A program made the position numbers and the translations under genes. 25,317 nucleotides of DNA from Trebouxia sp. TZW2008 (lineage: Eukaryota; Chlorophyta; Trebouxiophyceae; Trebouxiales; Trebouxiaceae): contig BDIU01000437.1 of assembly GCA_002118135.1 (NCBI GenBank), forward strand, positions 1 to 25,317. The letters run 5' to 3'. This document shows positions 1 to 10,000 of this stretch, in pieces. How positions within the stretch are numbered: position 1 is the first letter of the stretch; each line of letters starts with the position of its first letter. Under the pieces are notes generated by a model that was given only the letters and a program-made list of their open reading frames with translations, was not told the DNA's origin and did no database searches.

Positions 1-440
1 TGAAGGTGGCAAAAGGTGGGAAATTGAATGCTTTAGAGGGAATTCAGCTGGAAAAGCTTGTTCCGAGAATATCAACAGGTTCTGCCAGCAGAACTATGTG
101 CTCAGGTTTCCAAGTCAGCTGCACCTGCCCTCCCTCTTGCACTGCCACAACATTTGACAGCAGAGGACTCATGCGCTGCAGCGCATACCTGCACCGAAGC
201 GTTTTGAAGGTGGCCAAAAGGTGAGAAATTTAGCTGTTTTTGGAGAAAGAATCTGTTGGGAGCCCTGCAATCATAAATGCTGCAGGTGTCCAGGTCAGCT
301 GCACTTGCCTGCCCTCTTGGACTGCCACAACTTTTCATAGTCGGAGACTGATGCGCTGCAACCCATACCTGCACCAGACCATCTTGAAGGTGACAAACAG
401 GTGACTGATCAAAGTTATCTGGGAGAAAACAGCTTCTCTG
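1..440. repeat. Tandem repeat (about 180-204 bp) carrying copies of the last visible AsmA-like exon head
   Basis: The acceptor and exon head at 188 (minus strand) recur exactly 180 bp away, starting at 368. A third unit starts at the left edge: the TGAAGG of 205 and 385 recurs at 1. The 368 copy translates as a near match (VVAVQEGRQVQLTW against VVAVQEGGQVQLTW) but has an in-frame TGA after the LRL that replaces PLL, so it is a decayed copy inside the intron. The 188 copy is open and fits the splice phase of the preceding exon. The off-window unit could instead be the exon actually used. Confidence 0.8.
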
Positions 441-3400
441 CACACAAATATTTCAGAAAAGGCAAAGGATTCCAAGATCTATCCAGAACACATCATCTGT
501 AGACATCTTGACCAGGCTATGGCATGTGATCAGGGCCATGAGAGCTCAGGCGCTGAGACTGTCCTCTGTTGCTGCACCTTGAAAATGATGTGTTGGGTTT
601 TGCATACCTCAATCCCATGTGAGAGTATTTCGGTGACAAAAGTTGCTGCGGCTTGCTATGACTTCTGGGAACATGCACTTCCAAGGCGCTTAAGCCGCTC
701 ATGCGAGCATGATGCAAATGAGTCCATACTGGTGCCCAGATGGCATGACATGTACTTCAGCATCATAGCAAATTTCACACTGGTATGAACAAGAATCAGG
801 TGGCAGTGGGCATGTATCTTACTTGGCAAGAGCAGGCGTGTAGTCAACAGAGACTGTTGCGGGCTCTTTCAGCAGCATGCCTGCCTTAGTACGCCATCCA
901 CTGAGCTGAGCTTGCACCTACAGCCACAGCTCTCTTCAGTCGCAACTTCCATTGTATGGCACCAGCATGCCTGCCTTAGTACGCCATCCACTGAGCTGAG
1001 CTTGCACCTACAGCCACAGCTCTCTTCAGTCGCAACTTCCATTGTGTGGCACTGTCAAAACACTTCAGTCAGAAGCATGTAAGCAATGATGATGCTGATC
1101 ATAATGACATAAGTTTGTGCCTGCAGGCATAGCCGTCTGGCAACTTGATGTCGACTATCAGGCAAGACGACGTGCTGAGCTTGTTTTGTCAAACCACTTG
1201 TTTTGTCAAACCACTTGCTTTGGCACCTGCAGCTGAGTGCTAGCTCAGCAAAACATGCTCATTGTGACAAACAACCTGAAACTTCACAGCATGGACATTG
1301 TATACATCTTTCTTGCTGTCTCAAAAGACTACCTGACTGGGCGATCAAGAGCATGATGTGCTAAGCTGTGCACGCATCGACATAGGTTACTCAGACAGAA
1401 ATCAAGACAGAGACACAGTCACATAGGCACAGCCACAGATGTGGACAAAACATAGGCATTGTTTACATGCTCACTGTTGATGAAGACAGCTGTGGGGTCA
1501 AGCAAGGTGCCAGCTTGTTGTTTGTCATCTGGCCGTTCATCTTCTACGGCCCAGTCAGGATCCATCCCATAGGTTTCAGCCTCTGACTTCAGGTTTGCAG
1601 CGCCTACTATTGCACTCACATGGAACTGATCTCCGACAACCTGCCTGCATGAGCAACACGAATGGACTATTTGCTTGAGGGATGCATGGCATGCTTTGTC
1701 ACATTGTGTCTGATCTGTGCCGTTTGTATGTGCAGTCAGGAAAGAGCAGCTTGTCTCCAGCAAAGGTACAACGCTTCTGGGAAAAGTAGGTGCATCAGGT
1801 CAGCAATGATTCATGTCCAATATGATTGGTTTATTATAGCACATGATCGAACTGGTTGGAGACATTTGATTGCTTCTGTATGTATCTAGTTGGACCTGCT
1901 GAGCCTGCCTAGCCCACATTTAAAATGCATATATGAAATGAATGATGTACACATGAAACATGGAACTGTCTGCTTACTGATGCGCATGCAGCTATATGCT
2001 CAAAATTGCATGCCTGCCCACTTTTGGCCTGGCTCTGGCACATAGCAATCGTGCGGCAAATCATTGACCAACAGCTTGGAACATGTATGACATGACAGCC
2101 TGTGCAAACCTCCTCTGCTAGCAGTCAAAGCTGCACAGTGACGGATGTGAAGGAGTCATCAAATCGTTTCACACTGAAGTTGCAAAAACTTTCAAACTGC
2201 AAGACTTGAACCAGACATCTAGACGGAAATTGGCTGACCTGAGCTCATCTGGCACTTGCAGGACACCGCTGGTGCAGTAAAGGTGACCGTTGGCCAAGTG
2301 ACCTTCAGCACTGAACCTCAGTGGAGATGACTCCACCTGTAAAGCAGTGCATCACTATTAAGCTGTTGCAGATTTGCTGGCATTTGGGACATGCTTGGAT
2401 TGAGTTCTCTGTGCATATGGTATGTGCAGAGCAGTTCCTGTGTTAGGTGTCAAAGCTTACTGTGCTGATTCAATTCTGGTGTTCTGGCAGCACAGCAACA
2501 TTGATGCCGCTGTCTCACTCATGTTTCAGCTCGCAAAGACAGTTAGCGTTGACACTTGCAGCATTCACTGCTTGCTGGTTAACACCAAAGGACAGCAGTG
2601 ATGCCCATTCTGTGTGACAGACAACAGTCGATTGGTGCCAGACATACCAGCAGTTGGCGCTTTGGGCTTGCTTTTCCCCTTTCCTTGATGCCTGTTGTTG
2701 TAGATGGCTCTGTAACTGACTCAACTGGTAAAGCTGTGCCCTGAAGCACACAGCAGAAAATCTGATCTCCGCGCCGTCTTCGCATTTCTGTTTCAAAGCC
2801 AGGGGAGTAATTCCAATGACAAGCAATTGCCTGCAGTGGTCCCTTTTGCCACTGTCATGTCAAATGTTATGGAGTATTGCAAAGGCATTACTTACTTGCA
2901 CTTCTACCCCTGATTTGCATGACTGCTTGCACAGTTTGTAGCTGACAGGCTGTCATTGATGGCTGGTTGCAGTGATATCACTGTTGACGATTGCTCACCT
3001 GTAGCACCTGATTGATGTGCATCTCTCCTGATCTGGCATCAATGGAACAGTCAACAAAAGGCTGGCTGACCACAGCATCAAAGGGCCGCCCTACACAGAA
3101 AAATGAACAGTAGAAAAGCCTACCCCATTAGGCGTCATAATAAGGAGCCTCTGTCTCAAGAGGCAGCCCAGGATTCCCTACACATGTTAACAAGAAGACA
3201 TGGATCAACTCATCAAGATCAAAATGAAACCAAACATGAGAGCACAGATACGGTTTCAGCAGGCTTTCAGGTCTTCTTGCACAGCAATACTCAAGCAACG
3301 TGTCAACACACATTGTGACCAGTAGAGCATTAAATGCTTGTCATGTTTTCCATTTCATCTAGAAAGCATGTTGTAGGCAAGCTTTCAGGCTGAAGCAGGT

Positions 3401-4494
3401 GAAGGAGGGCAGTCTGTTGTGGTGACGTTTTGCAGCCTCAACTGTTCTAGATTGTCTGTACTGCACACATATGGCGATCAGACATTTGAATTGCTGGGTA
3501 TCTGGAAGGCGTTTGCAGCAAGATCTGAGTACTCTTGTCACACCCCTGATTGCCTGAACTTGGCATGCAGTTGGCAACATTGCTTGCAGATACTGCACAC
3601 CTCTAGCAATATGCCACAAGCTCTGACTGGTGTTAATCCGGTCCACAGAAGCAAGCTGCCGCCCACCCAGCTCCTGTGGTTCTGTCCAGCTGATGCCACT
3701 GATATCTATTGGCTGCTGCCAGCCCACATGCAAGTCAGCCACTTGCACTGTACCTGCGGCAAGCTTGGGCTGCAGTTCAAGTTCAGCACTTAGTCACATC
3801 ACGTGTGTCTCCTCGCGCAGTGCTGCAAGAGCATACAGGCAAGCAGATCTGGCGCTGTCAACACCAGCCGCAGGGTTGCAGAATGCATGATATGCAGACA
3901 GAGGCTGATGCAAAGTTGTTCAGATGCTGAGTGCTCAGGAGCTCCAACCTGGGACAAACTGGTTTGCAACTGCAAGAGCAGAATTGCGTCCGCGAGGGGT
4001 GGAGAGAAAGCTGGGCAAGCAAGCAAGCAGCGTCGCCCCGAGCACAACAGCTCCCGTCAGCAGACGAAGTATCCAAGTGATCAGGGACCGCCATCGAGAC
4101 TGTGTCGGGCGCTCTGCGCGTCGGCAGGCTTGAGTGTATGATTTATCACGCAGCGATGCGCCAATAGCAAACCGCAAGTACCTGGCTCAGAAGATGTAGC
4201 TGTGTTTGCTGCTCCGACAGACCGTAACGCAAGTCCAGGCAGCTGTAGGAGCTGATCGCTGGCAGAGGATGACTTGACGCGCTGACAAAAGCCTCCGTGC
4301 TGAACGCCGCGAGGCTCGCGATTATGCAACACGAGTGAAACGCTTCGCTTGGTGGGTCGAGCTTGATCTCTCAGACTTCTCAGGCTGCAAGCACTTCCTG
4401 CTACGGGCCTGATGACCGACAGGCGCGACAGCCGTTTGCTAGCACAATTGCCGCGTATGACAGTGCTCAAGCCAAAACGTGCAACCTGCAGCAT
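44..4494 (-). CDS. AsmA/TamB-like membrane-anchored protein, 9 exons (3' end possibly beyond the window)
   Basis: Rebuilt by splice-phase matching. Exons, in transcription order: 4494-4182, 4113-3949, 3753-3601, 3090-2999, 2830-2648, 2336-2239, 1644-1467, 917-823, 188-44. Every junction is GT..AG and keeps one frame, giving 473 aa. Residues 1-105 are Ser/Arg-rich and could be a targeting peptide. One membrane helix lies at about 114-136, followed by STPRGRNSALAVANQFVPGT and VADLHVGWQQPIDISGISW, the anchor-then-first-strand pattern of AsmA/TamB proteins. Later LRFSAEGHLANGHL, LQVPDELRQVVG and YTPALAKYALQRMSPLLSNV resemble the C-terminal AsmA-like region. Bacterial relatives (TamB, YhdP, YdbH) and plastid TIC236 span membranes and move lipids or assist protein translocation; a plastid or other membrane role here is inference. 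The 68-bp first intron and the frame of exon 5 (2830-2648) are the least certain parts. A stop lies at 44-46, but a donor near 77 could continue the gene off the window. Confidence 0.55.
874..1052. repeat. 90-bp tandem duplication of intron end plus exon head (AsmA-like gene, exon 8)
   Basis: Two 90-bp units, 874-963 and 964-1052, are almost identical; I see one mismatch (TGTATGG against TGTGTGG). On the minus strand each carries the acceptor GGCTGTAG followed by the start of exon 8 (VQAQLSGWRTKAGML). Only the left unit, transcribed second, continues into the full exon and reaches the GTAAGA donor. The right unit is a truncated exon head trapped in the intron. The near identity implies a recent event. 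Confidence 0.9.
1194..1229. repeat. 18-bp direct repeat
   Basis: CTTGTTTTGTCAAACCACTTG is repeated back to back, with an 18-bp period, inside the intron between exons 7 and 8 of the AsmA-like gene. No function is suggested. Confidence 0.7.
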
Positions 4495-4966
4495 CTCATG
4501 GACTATGTGTCAGCCAAAAGACGCAGCGTTCTCACAGTGGTGCTAGTGCCAGTAGGAGTTAAACCGAGGCTCCAATCGATAGTTGATGCCCATTGCTGTA
4601 ATAAAGAAGGCAACACTTGCCACTTTGCTTGTTTTCTTAAGCCACGGAATAACATTTTCACGTTTCTTGCTGGTTGTGCATTGAAGGTGGCAGCATCAAG
4701 ACAGAGACTGCGTTGAGTGAATTGACACAGCCAAAATGTCACAGTCATGTACCATTGCTGCTATGTGCAGAGTGGTTGTCATGTTTAAGCTTGCACGATA
4801 GGGGAGAAGAGGGGGGAAGAGGGGAGAAGACAAACACACAAGCAAACGGAGCATTGGGTATTGGAGGCAAAGCGTCTTTATGCTGTCATGATCGGACAAT
4901 TTTGCACCATCATCATACACGCTTGTTCTAAATTTGACGAAAGCAGAAGTTGACAAGTGGATTCCC
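4495..4966. other. Intergenic: 3' flank of the tail-collar gene and upstream region of the AsmA-like gene
   Basis: This 472-bp stretch lies between two minus-strand genes, so it should hold the terminator/3'UTR of the tail-collar gene and the promoter of the AsmA-like gene. I see no convincing coding exon. The one clear structure is a purine-only tandem repeat at 4801-4830. A short echo of the tail-collar stop region, AAATTTGACGAAA at 4931, resembles AAATTTGATGAAA at 4971. Confidence 0.6.
4801..4830. repeat. Homopurine 10-bp tandem repeat, three units, G-rich on the plus strand
   Basis: GGGGAGAAGA, GGGGGGAAGA and GGGGAGAAGA follow one another exactly. The plus strand is pure purine here, with G runs of 4, 6 and 4. 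Such a tract could form a G-quadruplex or a triplex. It lies about 310 bp upstream of the proposed ATG of the AsmA-like gene and 140 bp beyond the stop of the tail-collar gene. Confidence 0.9.
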
Positions 4967-5938
4967 TCAAAATTTGATGAAATAGGACACAACTACATAA
5001 GGGGGCATGTTGTTGTGAGGGGCGCTAGCACCTGCCTCATGGACGCTCACGTGACTATGTGCAACCTGAGAAGAGCCTGTGCCACACCCCTCCTCGGCGT
5101 TTCCTGGGTTACCCAACAATGTGACACCAAATGCAGAACCTTTGCCTCCATTTGCTGTGGACTTTCTACCTCCAGCTTCCACATTGTGTGCGTGACCAGG
5201 ATCATTGATGCCATGGCCATGTCTGGGCATCTCAGACTCAAGCAGCACATGCTGAGGCTCGCCCCCCTCAGCGCCAAGCAGGAATTCAAATTCGGAGCCT
5301 TTGCCCTTTCCCAATGCAAATCTGCCTTGCAAATTTGGCACCTTGAAGGTGGTCTGACCATTGCCATCGCCATACACAATTTTGATGACCTCAAACAGCC
5401 GGCCGTAGTCTTGACGAGACACTTCACGCCCATCACAAGGCAGCCAACCTTCAGGTGGGCACTCCCAACATCCCATGCACAGCTGACCAATGCTGGCAAA
5501 AGCTGCAACTGGCTGCACGTTCTTGACTGGTCTGATGGCTATAAGCCTGCTTGCCCATATCCTCCTCACTAGCTTGCCTGCTACAGCAGGAAGACAAGCC
5601 AAGGCTGCACCCCAAGCCAGCGACACCAAGAATTTCTCTGCCCACATCGCTTGTCCTCCGTTGACAAAGAGAGAGACGCCGTACTCGCAGGTGATGAAGA
5701 ACAGCACGTTGGCCCAAAAAGCTGGTTCGCGTATGACGGGAGGTATGTTGGTCCAGCTGGCTGGGAGTCCTGGCCAGGTGAAGCCATCGAGGACTTTGAG
5801 GGTCAAGTTGAGGTGGGGATGCAGCTGTGGTGAGATGTCTATCCGCTCGAACTTGAAGCCGACGGCGTTGTTGATTGTAGGATTGGCATCGACTTCTATA
5901 TGGGGGTTGATACGAGGTGCTAAGTCCATGACTACCAT
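4967..5938 (-). CDS. Phage Tail Collar domain protein with N-terminal membrane segment
   Basis: One uninterrupted 323-aa ORF; ATG at 5938, with a second ATG three codons later at 5929, and stop at 4967. Residues 150-210 match the phage Tail Collar (microcystin-dependent protein) fold: EGWLPCDG at 163-170 and YGDGNGQTTFKVPNLQGRF at 189-207. Family hallmarks follow: HVLLESEMPRHGH around 230-242, then the terminal NNMPPYVVVSYFIKF, matching the usual HNNMxPY ending. In phages this domain forms the tail collar or short tail fibre; bacterial homologues are of unclear role. Residues 1-145 are not recognised: they hold hydrophobic stretches at about 75-95 and 103-121, then a basic patch, suggesting a membrane anchor ahead of the collar domain. 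It is intron-less amid intron-rich genes, consistent with acquisition from a bacterium or phage. An upstream leader exon ending at 6071 with donor GTGAGT is possible. Confidence 0.88.
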   Translation of the reverse strand: MVVMDLAPRINPHIEVDANPTINNAVGFKFERIDISPQLHPHLNLTLKVLDGFTWPGLPASWTNIPPVIREPAFWANVLFFITCEYGVSLFVNGGQAMWAEKFLVSLAWGAALACLPAVAGKLVRRIWASRLIAIRPVKNVQPVAAFASIGQLCMGCWECPPEGWLPCDGREVSRQDYGRLFEVIKIVYGDGNGQTTFKVPNLQGRFALGKGKGSEFEFLLGAEGGEPQHVLLESEMPRHGHGINDPGHAHNVEAGGRKSTANGGKGSAFGVTLLGNPGNAEEGCGTGSSQVAHSHVSVHEAGASAPHNNMPPYVVVSYFIKF

Positions 5939-7013
5939 GACTAGCAGCCTGTTTCAGCAGATCCCTGGATCAGCAAGAAACTCTGTGGGCAAAATGCAAT
6001 GGGGTGTCCGCAACGATACATAGACAAGCACCGCAAGCTGGCAGCCAGACTGTTGAGGCATCACACTCACCGACAGAACCGGTGAAGCTGAGTTGCCTTC
6101 CAACAGGAGGAGATGGATACCACGACGCACCGATGCTTGGCCGAAGTTCAAGCTGCGCCAGGTATAGAGTTCTAGCGAGACAGCATAATGTCTCAACGTG
6201 CACATCTGCAGGCAAGTCTTGCTTGCCTACGCTCTTGAACATACGGACCGTTTGGCACGTCAAGCGCTGCCGTATCCGACATTACTACAGTCGGCAGCTG
6301 ATTTAGCAGTCAAGTCCCTGGGTCTGCTTTTGCATGGAAGTCGATAGGACATGGCGCCTTTGTGCTCAGGCGCGACGACAGCCTAATTGAGGTGTGTTGA
6401 TCCCTGTCTGGACGTTGATGACCCAGCAGGCATCCACACAGGCTTTGTGGCCGCAGCATCTTCATAAAATGGTGAATTCAAAAGTGCATATAAGCTGGGT
6501 GTGAAATGGCGGCCTGATGGACTATCTTGCGACTTCACGTTTGTCTCACGAAGACACCAATCTGCACGGACCTCCTCAAGCGAGTATTGAGCAGCAACCT
6601 CATGGTATTACAAACGTCCACACTTCGACCAACAACACACAATGCAGGGGGGCAGGACATCAACATGACTAAATGCTTGAAATGGCCTATTGTAATATAA
6701 AGACTACAAATCAGGTGCCCGTAATTTCTGAAACTATACTTCATCAGCTACGCCAATCAGCAGCCTGTTCAGTGCCTCATGCAGCGAGCTGCACTACACT
6801 ACCAAAGCCTCTAGAAAAGCAGAATGACGTCATACGCATAATCCTGATGGAACAACTTGAAAGCTCCAGAGGACTGCATCAGTCATTCCTGCAAAGTGGC
6901 TGATAAGTCAGTATCACTGGCATGCTATCAAAAGAGAAAAACCTGTTGCAAAGGGTTTGCTGCAACTCGACCTGAAAATCAATTGCTGGCCACAATATTG
7001 TAGGCTGCCCAGA
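5939..7013. other. Intergenic: upstream of the tail-collar gene and 3' flank of the Ca2+-ATPase
   Basis: No recognised gene. On the minus strand a strong donor (CTGTCG|GTGAGT, exon side ending 6071) and an acceptor (GCCCACAG, exon side starting 5982) could define a small leader intron for the tail-collar gene; I cannot fix its coding status. On the minus strand TGTAA, the usual chlorophyte polyadenylation signal, occurs at 6612-6608, about 400 nt beyond the Ca2+-ATPase stop. Confidence 0.5.
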
Positions 7014-10000
7014 TCAAACCTTTTCATCTTCCAATTTGGGTTGGTCGCTTTGGCCTTGAATGTCAGCATCTTGCGTAGGAACAGAATAGTAATGCTTTGA
7101 AAATGGTAAAGGAGGCAAATTGGAACTTGGCGAACCCCTTTGAGCATTTGTCATTTCCATTTCACCCCTGTCACTGTGCGCTGGGGACCCCCCTTTAGCC
7201 AGCTCAATCTTGGGTGGGCACCACCCACCACACACGCACGACCGGACGACTGTCTTGGTGGCCAAAGACACCAGTAAGGATCCAGCACCAATCACCAGCG
7301 CGAATAGCCATTCATTGCCTGATTGTTTTGTCACTGAGAAAAAATTGGCCACAGGGGTCAACATGATGATCAGCTGCAGGCCCACTATGATGACGAAGAT
7401 GTAGAGGAAAGCTCTGCTGCGCCATAACCCGCTGAAGATGTTGAACTCATGCTTAATTTTGCGCCCATTCAGCATGTTGAAGATCTGCAGACAAACACTT
7501 TTGTCATAATCAAGTCATGACATTAACAGAGATGGACATGACATCGACATTGCAATGTCTTAACACCATGGAACTGCAGCAACATGTGATGTGTCGATGT
7601 GAGCTGCAAATGCTACATCAAAGGGATATGCAGACAAACATCCTGTGTCAACGCAGCCAAGTCAGCAGCTTGCGATATTCTGTTGGGCTCGAGCAGCTTT
7701 GCGTCAACTTAGGGATAGGTTGTACCATAATTTCGCACGTGACACACAGCTCTCAGACATGGTCAGGTCATCTTGTGAACTTGTCACGTATTGGTTGAGA
7801 AAATTCAAAATAAGAATTTCCCCCCTAACTTTTGTTTGCATAATTGGCGAACAGTTTCTGTCTGAACTGCTGCACTGCTGCAACTCAAAAGCATTCTGAA
7901 ACGAAAACTGTACCTGTAGCCAGATGAATGCGTTGAAGACCAGGGAATTGGTAGCAGCAGTAGCCTCCTCCTTACGCTGACCCAGATGGGCTTCTCCCCG
8001 CATGAACAGAGCCTCAAAGTCCTCAAAACGAGGGCAAGTAGTGCTGTTGCCTTGTCCCCCACAGTACTCACTGGCTGAGGGACGTACAGTGCTGCACTCG
8101 CCTTTGCTGTTGGCTATGCATAGCGGTGTCTCTCCTGCAAAACAGCAGAAGGCAGTGAACATCAACATGGCAGGCATGAACAGAGCCTCAAAGCACAGTG
8201 AAGTCTCCCCTGCAGCGTGACAGAAGGCTCATTCAACAAAATATTGATTGACGTTGACCCTCATTGACATAGCGTACAGGGCAGTCTGACAAATGTGTCC
8301 AGCTTGACAAATCATGGACCCACTTCATGGTGCACACAAAACAGAATGAATGATGGCCCAGCAGACATCTCAATCTGTTGCTGCATGCAAGCTAGACTAC
8401 TTGATGAGTTCACCCAGCTAGTAGACTCGCCTAGCAAACATGGGTCTCCAAAGCTGTCAGGCATACAACAAAAGTCCAGTCCTCTTGGATCAGGCATTGG
8501 GATGTTGGTTTGCAGGTACACGCAACGTCCAATCATTGCAAAGCAGACTTAGCGCCAGCTTCTGGGCAAGTAGTCAATCCCCCCCAACGTTGCATACAGA
8601 GCAGACCGGCTGTTGATCCTACCTGGCAAGTAGACCCCTCCCTGGCCAAGCAAGCATGGGTCCTCAGAGCTGTCAGGCGTACAGCACAAGTCCAGTCTTC
8701 TGGGGTCAGGCACAGGGATGTCGGTTTGCAGGTACAGCTGAGGTTCAGTCATCAGGTTGACTAGGGTGAAAGAGGGGTGATCTGGGCTGCAGGCACTTGG
8801 CGTGGTGTCATAGGCTGGGAGCCTTGCTGGGGCTCCATAAAATATCAGCATCAGCCAAAACACCTGCATGGCGCGTTCAATAGTGTGACAAAATTGGGTT
8901 GACTAGTGTCTCTGACCCCATTGTGGCCCAATGACCAGAAATTGAATTTCAAGAAGAGCACATGTAACATTACAAGCACAGGACCATGCAATCACAGTTG
9001 AACCAGCATCAGCTCGATTATGTGCTGCTTTCAGCGTCTTGTTGTCAAGGTCTCAAGCAGTGCCAGTGGCTTCCTTCCCTCATGTGCACTGGAGCTGCAA
9101 GCAACAGCAGCAGCAGCAGTTGAAGGAAACCGCAAGGCTACCAGGGACACAAGATTGCTGCACAGAGGCCAGATTGCGCAGCAACTTTGAGTGGGCTGCA
9201 TACCTGATAGATGCCTTGCACACAGATGTGGGTCCACATAGCTTTGTTGATGAGGGGCTCAGTGCGGCCGTGAGGCATCTCCAGGAGCAAGTCAGGGGAT
9301 GGATCCTCAGTTGCCAACGCTGCAGCCATACAAGTACAAGATCAGACGGATTCCAAGCAAGAAAGCCCAATTTTCAGCAAGCCAGGTGAACTAGCAACCA
9401 AGCCAGCCCAAGTGCCTGGCCTAGCTACTGTATATGATACAACAAAGAGGATCCCTCCCTCTATGTGCTGGCAAGGCACAGAAATCGAGTGGACTTTACC
9501 AGACTGCTCTCTGCAGTGTACGAAGCACACAAAACACCTTGCCATACCCTCAATACAAGCCTTCAATGCAGTAAAACAAATGCATGTTGTCGCATGGAAG
9601 ACTGCAAACAGCAAACATTGTAGCAGTACATGTTTTGCAGCAGCAGCAAAGGCTCATCAAAAGCGTACAGTGAGAGTTTGAACCTGAGCTAGATCAGCCA
9701 AAGCATCCATGATTCCCAATGAACACATGAAAGGTGCAGCACATTGAGGGGCATCTCCCCTCTTGTGACATGGAGACTTTGATGCAGCACCGCACAATCT
9801 GTACAGTATAAGAGTAAAGCACTGACCTAGAGCAGCCAAGGCATCCATGATAAGGTTGACCCATAACAGTTGCAGCACATTGAGGGGCATCTCCCCTGTG
9901 GTAACGGCTGCTACAAAGGCCACCACCAAAGCCACCAGGTTGATCGTCAGCTGAAACTGCAGCACAGCAGCCCATTGCTCAGCAATTGAGATAGATCTCA

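Noticed and set aside
102..443. Minus-strand ORF of 113 aa with two internal repeats, looking like a small repeat protein
   Set aside because: The repeat is explained by tandem copies of the last AsmA-like exon read in a different frame. The proper frame gives the recognisable SPLLSNVVAVQEGGQVQLTW and matches the splice phase.
1190..1260. CRISPR-like short direct repeats near 1194-1229
   Set aside because: Only two adjacent 18-bp units without spacers, inside a eukaryotic intron.
2515..2826. Alternative 103-aa reading frame over AsmA-like exon 5
   Set aside because: It is open and looks plausible, but its phase does not match the exon before (2999) or after (2336). The adopted frame matches both, with a GTATGT donor. 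Some doubt remains.
3359..3748. 129-aa minus-strand ORF as a stand-alone gene
   Set aside because: Its first part is AsmA-like exon 3; the rest is read-through into the intron past a good GAG|GTGTGC donor.
4934..6023. Two long plus-strand ORFs (4934-5572 and 5490-6023)
   Set aside because: They lie antisense to the tail-collar gene, overlap each other and resemble nothing; they are shadows of the minus-strand coding frame.
6673..6903. 76-aa plus-strand ORF in the Ca2+-ATPase 3' flank
   Set aside because: No family resemblance, no splice context, ordinary length for a chance ORF.
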